Source of the DNA: Niastella caeni
GTDB taxonomy: Bacteria > Bacteroidota > Bacteroidia > Chitinophagales > Chitinophagaceae
Length of the DNA stretch: 64,000 nt
NCBI RefSeq assembly: GCF_004834005.1
Contig: NZ_STFF01000003.1
Coordinates: 744,001 to 808,000 of the forward strand
Reading direction: 5' to 3'
Shown: positions 42,483 through 51,139 of the stretch, piece after piece
How positions within the stretch are numbered: position 1 is the stretch's first letter
Layout of the letters: every line of letters starts with the position of its first letter
Notes under the pieces: generated by a model
What the model was told of the DNA's origin: nothing
Seen by the model: only the letters and a program-made list of their open reading frames with translations
Databases searched by the model: none
Position numbers and translations under genes: made by a program

Positions 42483-44636
42483 TTATTGCTTAACTATTTT
42501 CAAAATTTCCGGGTTTCCGCTTTTCACTACTTTAAGGAAATAGATCCCGGCTTTTAAAGCCGACCCAACTTTTGTCTTATTTTCTGCAGTGCCTTTTTCT
42601 ACCTGTTTTCCCTGTTGATCGAAAATAATGTAATCAAACTTTCCAACAGAACTTACAGTAAACATACCGGTAGTTGGATTAGGATAAACTGAAGATACAC
42701 TTTTCAAAGACCTAGCTGATCCCTCAACAGACAAGCTTTGCCCGCCGGTAGTTGTTCTTGCCGTTCCTGAACAGCTCACTTCAGTTGGATTATTTCCGCT
42801 TACTTTTAGATAATCAATATTAGACAATCCACTGTCAACTGTACTCTCTAACCTGATCGTATTTTGTCCGGCTGTAAACGATTGGCTGATAGAAACGTCA
42901 GTCCATGTTGTCCAACCTGCGGTTGCCGGAAAATCGATGCCTGAAAGCACTTCAGCATCATTAATCAACAATTTGCCTGGCCTGTTAACTCCCCCGCCAT
43001 TTGCATAGCGCCAGGTTAACACGTAGGTGCCTGTTACAGGTATATTCACGTTCCAGGTTACTCCCAGGCCAACTCCATCGTCAACATTGGCAAAACCGGA
43101 TCCTGTATAACCCGCATTATTATTATCCACCGTGCCATTCACACTACAAAAACCTGTGGCATTTTCCTGTATCGTTATAATAGGACCAATAGCGCTGCCG
43201 GAGTTTTCACCCGTAAGAAAATTCAGATATTCCTCCAGGTTAGTATACCCATCAGCATCAGGATCGCTATTATTATCTGCAATAGCAGGATCAGTTCCAT
43301 TAGCCGTTTCCCAGGCATCGGGCATTCCATCATTATCTGTGTCTGTAGGTGCAGTACCAGCGTCATAAGCTGGCCATCCACCAACTTCTGATGGTGAATC
43401 AATTATCCCAAACTTACCAGATGTTGCACCTCGTACGGGTGCAGTACCGTTTGTAGTTTCGTTTACAATACGCACATCTACTGCATCTCTTACCGGCAAG
43501 GTGGCTCCTGCATTTAACAGCACGTCACTATAAGCTGCCTGCGCTGTTTGGGTGGCGATATCTGCTCCTGCAAGACTAAATGGAACGGTTGATTTTGTTG
43601 CCGGCTGCTGAGCTGTCGGGATCTTTGACAGATCTACCCCAGTCCAGTTATTTGACGTTTTTCCACTGTTCCCGTTCATATAATTTCCGTCTACATACCA
43701 CTTTCCAATGCCAATAGCGTTGTAACTTGCCTGTACGAAATTCAATGAAGACGAAGCTGGTCCGGGTTTGTAATAATTATTCACCATGTTGATCTGTGAT
43801 ATACCTCCCGCGATCTCAATTTCTCCACCATATGCAGCGCCAGCGCCTCCTGAATTATAGATAACGTTATTCCTGTAGTCAACCAATGCCATGGTATCAT
43901 GCGCCCTTGCACCACCAAAACGGATAGCACGGCTATTCTGATGTGCAATAAGGTTATGATGGTACGAAGCATTTTGTCCGCCCCAAACACCGCCATAACC
44001 CCGTACCCCTTTAGCATGTCCTGCATTATACAGGCCTTCGCTAAAAATGCTCCATTGTACTGTTACATTTTTTGTATCGTACATAGCGGCACATTCTTCA
44101 TTTGCCCAACTGAACGAGCAATGGTCTATCATTACATCATGGCAGTTTTCCATATCAAAACCATACACTCCGGTAGACAATGTACTTCCCGGCCTCGATC
44201 TTATATAGCGAATGATCACATTCCCGTGGTTACCACCCAAACTAACCGCCCGGGCGCCGTTCAGGATAAATGAATGTCCTACGAGGCAGATGCCGCCGCC
44301 CGGCGCCGTTTGTCCTGCAATGGTCAGGTCAGACCGCTTTATATGCAACTTTGACAAGAGGTTAATTGTTCCGCCAACTTTAAAAACGATGGTTAGTGGT
44401 TCGCCCGGGAATGAGCTCAGTGCTTCCCGAAAGCTACCGGCTCCGGAATCACTTAAGTTGGTAACTGCATACACTTTGCCGCCGCGCCCACCGGTAGCAA
44501 ATCTTCCAAATCCCTGGGCGGTTGGGAATGCTAATTGTTGGGCCATCATCTGTGACCCTGAAAGAAGGAGAGCGCCTACGCCTAAATAACGAAAGCATTT
44601 TTTCAAACGAATGAAACTGTTCTGGTTTGTTTTCAT
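42483..44636 (-). CDS. PL1-like pectate lyase with CBM35-like and T9SS domains
   Basis: From the ATG at 44636 the protein has 717 residues; the in-frame ATG 81 bp upstream would precede the signal peptide (about 1-33). Residues 35-430 are a beta-helix lyase of the PL1-like pectate lyase group: FPTAQGFGRFATGG, GGTINL, LTIAGQTAPG, IDHCSFSWANEE, YHHNLIAHQNSRAIRFGG. A calcium-binding segment (DTDNDGMPDAWE, DPDADGYTNLEEY) links to a CBM35/CBM6-like domain (about 490-616) and a T9SS type A sorting domain (649-717, SVYPNPTTG). It would cut polygalacturonate-like chains at the cell surface. It is the last gene of a long minus-strand run and ends at a terminator. Confidence 0.9.
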   Translation of the reverse strand: MKTNQNSFIRLKKCFRYLGVGALLLSGSQMMAQQLAFPTAQGFGRFATGGRGGKVYAVTNLSDSGAGSFREALSSFPGEPLTIVFKVGGTINLLSKLHIKRSDLTIAGQTAPGGGICLVGHSFILNGARAVSLGGNHGNVIIRYIRSRPGSTLSTGVYGFDMENCHDVMIDHCSFSWANEECAAMYDTKNVTVQWSIFSEGLYNAGHAKGVRGYGGVWGGQNASYHHNLIAHQNSRAIRFGGARAHDTMALVDYRNNVIYNSGGAGAAYGGEIEIAGGISQINMVNNYYKPGPASSSLNFVQASYNAIGIGKWYVDGNYMNGNSGKTSNNWTGVDLSKIPTAQQPATKSTVPFSLAGADIATQTAQAAYSDVLLNAGATLPVRDAVDVRIVNETTNGTAPVRGATSGKFGIIDSPSEVGGWPAYDAGTAPTDTDNDGMPDAWETANGTDPAIADNNSDPDADGYTNLEEYLNFLTGENSGSAIGPIITIQENATGFCSVNGTVDNNNAGYTGSGFANVDDGVGLGVTWNVNIPVTGTYVLTWRYANGGGVNRPGKLLINDAEVLSGIDFPATAGWTTWTDVSISQSFTAGQNTIRLESTVDSGLSNIDYLKVSGNNPTEVSCSGTARTTTGGQSLSVEGSARSLKSVSSVYPNPTTGMFTVSSVGKFDYIIFDQQGKQVEKGTAENKTKVGSALKAGIYFLKVVKSGNPEILKIVKQ

Positions 44637-44903
44637 TGGGATTAAATAGTTATTAAAAAAATGCAAAAATACAATAACCACCAAGGGTTCAAACAATAAA
44701 CAGCTACATATCCCCAATGAACCTCCTATTATAAATCCTTTCTCCTATTATTTATTTTAACAACACCTCTCCTTTCCTGTTTCAGTCACTGTGTTATACA
44801 GTTCAAAAATGACATATTTGAATTTATCTGAAGTTATAAAAAAATTATACCCGTTACATAGTAATGTATCGGGTATATATAACAGTATTATTAATATGGT
44901 AAA
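44637..44903. other. Gap upstream of pectate lyase gene
   Basis: AT-rich, no gene seen. It is long enough to hold a separate promoter for the pectate lyase gene. Confidence 0.4.
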
Positions 44904-46190
44904 TTACTTTTCTAACCGCCTGAACTTTTTCAATATCCTCGTTTTACCGTTACAGTTCATTTCATGTGCTAAAAAAGCGTGGAATAGCTGTTCAGTAGAG
45001 AACATCTGATCACTTTTTTCCCAACCTGCATAAAAGCGAAAGTACAATGGGTCGTTGTCTTTAATATTGGCCTTCATGATGTATGTATTCTGTATATCGG
45101 TATTGGCATTGGGTGTTGTGGAAGTGCCAGCCACATGTGCAGTGCGCATCACGACCGCCAGTCCCAGTTTGTCTTTATTCTCCGATTGTTCATCATACGT
45201 ATAGATCGCTCTCCAACAATTTAAATTGATCTCATGTACATTTTTGCTTTTCAGATTAACGATACCCGTAACCAGTTGAGCGCCGGCCGGCGCTCCGGTT
45301 ATGGTTAAATGGCTTTCATAAAAGTATTGTCCACCCCAGATATGAATTTCTTCGGTTATTGATACAGGCGGTAATCCTTCAACGATTTTCCAATTGAGGT
45401 AATGCAAGCGGCAAATAGCCCTTACCGGACCGTCGGCTACTTTTTCATAGGTTACGCGTTCTATATTTTTTCCACCCAGGCGCACCAGTGTATCTTTTCC
45501 ATTAGGCAATGGTACCAGTAAGGCTAATGAACCAGCCCCCAATGAAGCGCCTACTTTTAAAACATCCATCCCCCAGTCTGCCTGCTGATGATAATTTTTG
45601 GATGTATCTGTACCCACTTCATCCAATACCATGCGATTGGTGGTCTTACCCCAGATGTCTTTCCCATTGCGTACATCATAATATAAACGAAAACCAACCT
45701 TATCATTTTCCCAGGCCGGGCCTTCGGTGAGATAAGGCGGCAATACCTGTTTTGAAAAATCAGTGGGCAACGCATTTACCGGCATGGTATCTTTATCGAG
45801 TGCAGGTCCGAAAGAGTTGTCCGCATTCTTTTTCATATGCCGTACATGCGCGCGTACCACTGCCTTTACCGTTGCCGGCGCATCGGTGATCACTGGTTGT
45901 ATGCCCAGCATTTTGTTCAACTTCCATGAATAAAGAAATACTGCTTCATCCCATTCACCATTGGCATCCAGATCATCGAATTGTACAACCATCGGAACAC
46001 CTTTGTGATCATATAATGAAACATATTTTCCAGAAGGAATGATCCCAATTCTTTTTTCCAGGTCCGCTCTTTTTATAACAACCAGATCTTCAGATGCGGG
46101 GTTTCGGGGATCGGCTATGGCTAATGGTTTTACGTGACGGCAGGAAGCGAGTAGAAGGAGAAACGGTAAACCATATTTAAAATAACTCAT
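44904..46190 (-). CDS. DUF4861 lipoprotein
   Basis: From the ATG at 46190 the protein has 428 residues with a lipoprotein signal (YGLPFLLLLASC). The body is a DUF4861 beta-sandwich: VVQFDDLDANGEWDEAVFLY near residue 65-85, WGKTTNRMVLDEVGTD, WGMDVLKVGASLGAGSLAL and ITEEIHIWGGQYFYESHLTI. DUF4861 proteins are frequent in Bacteroidota loci for pectin and other uronate polymers; their activity is not established to my knowledge. An in-frame ATG 42 bp upstream is less likely because the lipoprotein signal starts at 46190. It lies between the PL1-like lyase and the alpha/beta-hydrolase genes on the same strand. Confidence 0.85.
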   Translation of the reverse strand: MSYFKYGLPFLLLLASCRHVKPLAIADPRNPASEDLVVIKRADLEKRIGIIPSGKYVSLYDHKGVPMVVQFDDLDANGEWDEAVFLYSWKLNKMLGIQPVITDAPATVKAVVRAHVRHMKKNADNSFGPALDKDTMPVNALPTDFSKQVLPPYLTEGPAWENDKVGFRLYYDVRNGKDIWGKTTNRMVLDEVGTDTSKNYHQQADWGMDVLKVGASLGAGSLALLVPLPNGKDTLVRLGGKNIERVTYEKVADGPVRAICRLHYLNWKIVEGLPPVSITEEIHIWGGQYFYESHLTITGAPAGAQLVTGIVNLKSKNVHEINLNCWRAIYTYDEQSENKDKLGLAVVMRTAHVAGTSTTPNANTDIQNTYIMKANIKDNDPLYFRFYAGWEKSDQMFSTEQLFHAFLAHEMNCNGKTRILKKFRRLEK

Positions 46191-46225
46191 GTATTGATTG
46201 GATTGTTTTGCAATAATATGAAAAA

Positions 46226-46300
46226 GCTTCAAGGTACAAGCCGCAAGCTACAAGCAATACATCAATAGTCTGCCTGAAGCCAGAAGCTTGCAGCTAGCGA
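46226..46300. repeat. Heptad array (gctacaa family)
   Basis: gcttcaa, ggtacaa, gccgcaa, gctacaa, gcaatac occupy 46226-46260; a second stretch gaagctt, gcagcta, gcgactc runs into the stop codon of the hydrolase gene at 46302. The words resemble the agctgca array at 4821. Confidence 0.7.
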
Positions 46301-46301
46301 C

Positions 46302-47933
46302 TCACTCGGTAATATAAAAACTCTGTTCCACCGACTCCGCTGACTTAATTTTTGGTTCTGTATTGCTTCCATATTGCCAGGCAACAATGGTTACCTTTAC
46401 GGGATACTTACTACCTACAGGGATCTTCGTCAATGCAAGTATGTTGCCTTTTATCACCGCCGGTCCTTCACGCACATAATATTGCACCGGTATATTGGCG
46501 CTGGAGATCGCATTCAACGGAATTGACTTCACGCCTTTTTTAACATTGTCCAGTTGGGGAAAGTGAATGGTTTGCGGTTTGCCATCGAGGTTCTTGCCCG
46601 GTATATCCATCTTGGCCTGTTGCACGGCCGGCTTATACATTTTATCACCCGGATGTTCTGCAGCAAACCAGCATTGATAACTTGTTGCGAGGTTATTCAA
46701 GCCCTTCTCAAAACTGAGTTGAAAAGTAGTATCATTTATTTTCCTGAACGGGCCCGCAATGCGATTGACAACGAGGTCTCCACTTTTCGCATGACCTATA
46801 GCAGCGCCTGCCGGCAGGCCAGTCCACTCTGAGGTTCGCGCATGCGCAGCGGGCACTTTATCAAGAAATGCAGGCACCACTTTAAATGTAATGCCATCGG
46901 CCATGGGTTGAAAAACAAGATCAACCTGCTGGTGTGTATTCTTCTGCGGCACTACTTTGTCATTTTGTATATAGCCTAATAACTGCGCTTTTTTATTGAA
47001 ATGGGCCGATTGATATTCCTGTGTGGCCTTCATCATATCTTCATCAAAGAACCAGAATGCCTGTGTAACATCACCGGTATATTTTTTAACAGGCGCCGGC
47101 GGCGCTGCAGGTAATTGATTCAATCGCCATTTATCCATTAACCAGCCTGTTTTGGTGGGATCAATTGGTAACAGCATAGGCGCTCCGTCTTCTGCAATTT
47201 CTTTAGGCAACCGGTAATACGCTGCTTTCTTCAAATACAGCGCAATGTATTTTATCTTTTTTACCGTGGCAGCGAAATGGCCTTCAGCCGGACAAGCCAG
47301 CATACTCAAAGGAAGCAATGGATGCTGCTGCCGTTCTTTTAATCCTTCAGCAGCCCAGCTATTGGCAGCTTCATATTCACCCATGGTTTCGAGACAGGGA
47401 ATAAAATCTATGTTCTGGTCCTTTTGCCAGATATCCGGCGCAAAACTCGGATGGCGGAAATAAGGCCATTGTCCGCTTACAGAAATGGCACACAAGGTCC
47501 GGTTCGGATTCCAGGCAGCAAAATAATAGGGCCAACTGGCGGCGGCAGAATGCCCGATGCCGGCCACCGGCACATAGGTCAGTTCACTATAGCCCGATTC
47601 ATTCGCAAGGTCTTTCATCATGCCGTTAAATATATCACCGGCGCCTTCATTAAAGCGAAACAAATGATCGAAAAAAGGCGATACCCAAATGATAGCGAAT
47701 GACAGCTTACTCATTTCCTCTCTGAAAACAGGATGCTCAACAATGGATTGTTCCTCCATATTGTTTTGCGCCAACACTACCGCCCGCACGTGCTTACAAT
47801 CAGGCGGGACCCACAGGAAAGCGCGGGAACCAGCGTTCCGTGCGGCCTTCACCGGCACCGACCATTGCCATACTTGTGATAGTGCAACATTACATATACA
47901 AACAAGCAATATTGCTATAATATATCGGCACAT
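46302..47933 (-). CDS. Secreted alpha/beta-hydrolase-like protein
   Basis: From the ATG at 47933 the protein has 543 residues and a signal peptide (CRYIIAILLVCICNVALS). The segment VAGIGHSAAASWPYYFAAWNP carries a nucleophile elbow (G-H-S-A-A), preceded by HVRAVVLAQNNMEEQSIVEHP and FAIIWVSPF, as in esterases of the dienelactone hydrolase/PHB-depolymerase kind. The C-terminal 220 residues are beta-rich and probably a separate sandwich domain. It is likely a carbohydrate esterase of this locus, removing acyl groups so that lyases can act (inference). An in-frame ATG 105 bp upstream lies in the repeat-rich gap and has no support. Confidence 0.75.
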   Translation of the reverse strand: MCRYIIAILLVCICNVALSQVWQWSVPVKAARNAGSRAFLWVPPDCKHVRAVVLAQNNMEEQSIVEHPVFREEMSKLSFAIIWVSPFFDHLFRFNEGAGDIFNGMMKDLANESGYSELTYVPVAGIGHSAAASWPYYFAAWNPNRTLCAISVSGQWPYFRHPSFAPDIWQKDQNIDFIPCLETMGEYEAANSWAAEGLKERQQHPLLPLSMLACPAEGHFAATVKKIKYIALYLKKAAYYRLPKEIAEDGAPMLLPIDPTKTGWLMDKWRLNQLPAAPPAPVKKYTGDVTQAFWFFDEDMMKATQEYQSAHFNKKAQLLGYIQNDKVVPQKNTHQQVDLVFQPMADGITFKVVPAFLDKVPAAHARTSEWTGLPAGAAIGHAKSGDLVVNRIAGPFRKINDTTFQLSFEKGLNNLATSYQCWFAAEHPGDKMYKPAVQQAKMDIPGKNLDGKPQTIHFPQLDNVKKGVKSIPLNAISSANIPVQYYVREGPAVIKGNILALTKIPVGSKYPVKVTIVAWQYGSNTEPKIKSAESVEQSFYITE

Positions 47934-47949
47934 GATATAATCGATGATC

Positions 47950-48012
47950 GTGAATGGTGAAGAAAAGGCAACGAGGCAACGAGGCAACAAGGCATAAAGG
48001 CAACAAGGCAAC
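47950..48012. repeat. gtgaatg heptads followed by aaggcaac octads
   Basis: gtgaatg, gtgaaga (47950-47963), then six 8-bp units: aaggcaac, gaggcaac, gaggcaac, aaggcata, aaggcaac, aaggcaac (47965-48012). The same composite occurs at 24584-24632. Confidence 0.75.
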
Positions 48013-48043
48013 GGGAAAAACCCTTCATCATTTTTCATTTCCC

Positions 48044-48557
48044 TGCCTTCTACATTCTACATTCTACATTGGACATTCAATATTCGATATTTGTATTCCT
48101 TTCTCATTCCTCATTTTTCATTTCTCATTTCTCATTCCCCCGCCTTCAACTTCTACATTCTACATTGGACATTCGATATTCGATATTTGTATTCCTTTCT
48201 CATTCCTCATTTTTCATTTCTCATTCCCCCGCCTTCAACTTCTACATTCTACATTGGATATTCGATATTCGATATTTGTATTCCTTTCTCATTCCTCATT
48301 TTTCATTTCTCATTTCCCCGCCTTCAACTTCTACATTCTACATTGGATATTCAATATTCGATATTTGTATTTCATTTCTCATTCCCCCGCCTTCAACTTC
48401 TACATTCTACATTGGATATTCGATATTCGATATTTGTATTCCTTTCTCATTCCTCATTTTTCATTTCTCATTTCTCATTTTTCATTCCCCGCCTTCAACT
48501 TCCACATTCTACATTGGACATTCAATATTCGATATTTGTATTTCCTTCCTCATTCCT
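48044..48557. repeat. Six-copy compound tandem repeat, about 89 bp per unit
   Basis: Units start at 48044, 48141, 48230, 48319, 48388 and 48490, with lengths 97, 89, 89, 69, 102 and about 68 bp. Each has CGCCTTCAACTT, then heptads ctacatt, ctacatt, ggacatt, cgatatt, cgatatt, then tttctca, ttcctca, tttttca, tttctca, ttccccc. The last unit contains the stop codon of the MFS gene (48550-48552). Stop-free reading in several frames here is a by-product of the repeat. It is not a CRISPR array because the whole unit repeats. Confidence 0.92.
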
Positions 48558-49956
48558 TAACCAGCTTCCTCTCCAATTCTTCCAAAGAAACACCTTTGGT
48601 TTCAGGAACTTTTAACAGCACCCATACCAATTGCAAAACCATCATAAAGGCAAAGAAGGCGAAGATGGGCCAGGGACCTATTTCACTAAACACTCCGTCT
48701 TTTTCATCCAGGAAAACAGGCGTTATCCAAGTAATAATGGCCGCAAATACCCAGTGCACGCTGGCGCCAAATGATTGCCCCATCGCCCGCACTTTGTTCG
48801 GAAAGATTTCTGCAATAAACACCCAGATCACCGCCCCCTGTCCAATAGCATGGGCCGCTATAAATAGCAGCAGGAACACCATCAGCAACCCGGCACTGGC
48901 ATGTGTATAAAAACACCAGGCTACCATGGCCAGACTAATAATATATCCGAATGAACCGATGATCAGCAATGTTTTTCTTCCTAATCTATCTATCAGGTAT
49001 AGCCCTGCAAAAGTGAAGATGAGGTTGGTGCCGCCGATGGCAATGGAGTTGAATAATGATTCTTTGGCCGCTAACCCTGCCTGACTTAAGATCTCCGGCG
49101 CATAATATAAAATGAAATTGATACCCGACCATTGGTTGAAGAAGGCAACTAAAAATGCCAGCCACAAAATGGTTTTGTATTTCGAGTTGAAAAAACCTTT
49201 GCCATCATGTCCGGCATGGGCCTCGTGCTGTGCACTGGCCTCGATCAATTTTATTTCCTCATCGATATTGTTCATGCCCAACCGTTCCATCACTTTCCTG
49301 GCCCCGGCATCGTCTTTCTTTACCGATACCAGCCAGCGCGGGCTTTCCGGAATACGAAATACCATGAATGTATAGATCAGGGAAGGAACAGCCATAACGC
49401 CCAGCATCCAGCGCCAGTCGTTGCTACCGCCTACGCCTTGTAAAAAATAGTTGCTCAAAAAAGCAACCAGGATGCCAAACACAATATTGAACTGGTACAT
49501 CGCTACCAGGCGACCTCTTGTCGATGGCGTGGAGATCTCGGAAACATATGTAGGTGCTGCTACCGACGAAACACCAATGCCCAACCCACCGATAAACCGG
49601 AAAAAGGAAAACGTATACGGGTCAGTGGCCAATGCAGAACCCAATGCCGACACACTGAATAAAATACCTATCCATAACAATACTTTTTTGCGGCCATATT
49701 TTTGAGAAGGCCAGCCACCTAACATGGCGCCAACTACCGTACCCCACAATGCCATAGACATGATGAAGAAACCATGGAACAAGGGGGAAGTATGCCATAG
49801 ATCTTTTATAGGCTGGTTAGCACCGGAAATAACAACGGTATCAAAACCGAAAATAAAACCGGCCAGGGCGGCAATCAATGAAATACCGAACAGGTTGGCA
49901 GAAGAAGATGTGGCGCCTTTTTGTGCGGTAGTCCCTGTATCGAATGAAACTTGCAT
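48550..49956 (-). CDS. MFS sugar porter (GLUT/XylE type)
   Basis: From the ATG at 49956 the protein has 468 residues and 12 transmembrane helices. Sugar porter signatures are present: GFDTVVISGA in helix 1, GRKKVLLW after helix 2, RFIGGLGIGVSS, PESPRWLV (end of helix 6), RLGRKTLLIIG, and PETKGVSLEEL after helix 12. It would carry a monosaccharide across the inner membrane with protons. The in-frame ATG 90 bp upstream adds a polar tail unlike the family. The ROK kinase gene lies upstream on the same strand (gap 147 bp), so uptake and phosphorylation are probably linked. The stop codon is inside the last unit of the large repeat. Confidence 0.94.
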   Translation of the reverse strand: MQVSFDTGTTAQKGATSSSANLFGISLIAALAGFIFGFDTVVISGANQPIKDLWHTSPLFHGFFIMSMALWGTVVGAMLGGWPSQKYGRKKVLLWIGILFSVSALGSALATDPYTFSFFRFIGGLGIGVSSVAAPTYVSEISTPSTRGRLVAMYQFNIVFGILVAFLSNYFLQGVGGSNDWRWMLGVMAVPSLIYTFMVFRIPESPRWLVSVKKDDAGARKVMERLGMNNIDEEIKLIEASAQHEAHAGHDGKGFFNSKYKTILWLAFLVAFFNQWSGINFILYYAPEILSQAGLAAKESLFNSIAIGGTNLIFTFAGLYLIDRLGRKTLLIIGSFGYIISLAMVAWCFYTHASAGLLMVFLLLFIAAHAIGQGAVIWVFIAEIFPNKVRAMGQSFGASVHWVFAAIITWITPVFLDEKDGVFSEIGPWPIFAFFAFMMVLQLVWVLLKVPETKGVSLEELERKLVKE

Positions 49957-49984
49957 TGTTTTAGATTTAATAAATTTTATAAAG

Positions 49985-50110
49985 CTTTTCTGATTGCTGA
50001 ATGGTTTGATTGTTCGATTGCTATGGTCTCCGAATTTCAGAAACATTGGAAAAATCGATCCACTAAAAAGTGCTGCAGGCTAAACCATCAAACAATAAAG
50101 CCATCAAACC
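49985..50110. repeat. Inverted heptad-like words around MFS/ROK gap
   Basis: gattgct, gaatggt, ttgattg, ttcgattg near 49991-50022 and the inverted words aaccatc, aaacaat, agccatc, aaaccat at 50083-50112 flank the gap. The right block contains the ROK stop codon (50104-50106). Confidence 0.6.
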
Positions 50111-50997
50111 ATACGATAATATCTATGATGTATCGCGGCGCCCATCATGGCGGCCTGCTCACCCAATGTTGCCTGCTTTATTAGCGGACGTTTATTTTCG
50201 GCCGGTAAATGTTTTAGAACCTGGTCTATAAACAGTGAATATGCATTTGAAATATTGCCACCAATAATGATCACTTCCACATCGAACGAACGCAGGCAAT
50301 GCTGTAACACCTCGCCAAAACTCACACTGAATTCATCAAAAACCAGCCGGGCCATATCATTGTCGCAATACATTTCCGCGAGCTCTTTCACGCCGTTGAC
50401 CTGCCTGCCGGTAAGTTTGTGAAACGTTTTTACAAACCACCGGGTCGACAGGTATTCCTCGGCAATTCCACCCTTAAAAGGTAACACATTTAATCCGGCA
50501 TTGGTAATTTCTCCATCAACATATAAGCAGGAACCCAAACCCGTACCCAGGGTTAACCCGAGCGCCCTGGTAAATCCCTGTCCGGCCCCGCCAAACAGCT
50601 CGCCTTCCAGGAAGGCATCGGCATCATTTCTAAAGCTGATCTGTTCCGCGGGCATACCGGTGCGGGCCGACAACTCCTTCCTGATGTTCATGCCATACAA
50701 GGCTTCATATTTATCGAACCCCTTAATAAGGCAAATGCCGTTGGGATAATCAAACGGGCCGGGCATGGCAAAGCCAATGGTTGTTGCCTGGTGTTCACAA
50801 TACAATAACCTGCCTTTAATAGTATCAGCCCAAATACCTAGAATTTCTTCCGCCGGGGCATGCCGGTTCACCAATTGTCGAACCACCGAATCTTCTATGA
50901 TCTTTTTCTGAGCCAGGTCAACAACTCCTGCAGTAATGTGTGACCCACCGATATCAATTCCGAGCGCCAGTGACATTGACGCAGTACGCTTATCCAT
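50104..50997 (-). CDS. ROK-family sugar kinase
   Basis: The 297-residue protein has the ATP-binding segment GIDIGGSH (13-20), catalytic D125 in FRNDADAF and the second phosphate loop LTLGTGLGSC (148-157). The CxCGxxGC zinc motif of many ROK proteins is missing, as in proteobacterial-type glucokinases. It would phosphorylate a hexose released by the neighbouring glycosidases. A start eight residues later (MSLALGID) is also possible. The gene is between the MFS porter and GH97 genes, in the same direction. Confidence 0.92.
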   Translation of the reverse strand: MDKRTASMSLALGIDIGGSHITAGVVDLAQKKIIEDSVVRQLVNRHAPAEEILGIWADTIKGRLLYCEHQATTIGFAMPGPFDYPNGICLIKGFDKYEALYGMNIRKELSARTGMPAEQISFRNDADAFLEGELFGGAGQGFTRALGLTLGTGLGSCLYVDGEITNAGLNVLPFKGGIAEEYLSTRWFVKTFHKLTGRQVNGVKELAEMYCDNDMARLVFDEFSVSFGEVLQHCLRSFDVEVIIIGGNISNAYSLFIDQVLKHLPAENKRPLIKQATLGEQAAMMGAAIHHRYYRMV

Positions 50998-51104
50998 TGT
51001 ATTTATTTAATATAACCTAAAAGAAATCACAAGAACCAAAAGAAATCACAAAGACAATAATTATCTGTATTTATTTGGAGCATGACTTTTTGATTTTTAT
51101 TTTT

Positions 51105-51139
51105 TTGGATCTTGAGATTTGAATTTGGAATTTTATTTT
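51105..51139. repeat. Heptad array at the GH97 stop codon
   Basis: ttggatc, ttgagat, ttgaatt, tggaatt, ttatttt in phase. The last unit contains the GH97 TAA stop (51133-51135). Confidence 0.65.

Noticed and set aside
48044..48557. CRISPR array
   Set aside because: Regular spacing is present, but the whole 89-bp unit is repeated and there are no unique spacers or cas genes.
47954..48910. Long plus-strand reading frames across the 48-kb repeat
   Set aside because: Three overlapping frames stay open because the repeat unit has no stops; the encoded protein is low-complexity (phenylalanine, histidine, serine rich) and covers the end of the MFS gene in antisense. No start or family support.
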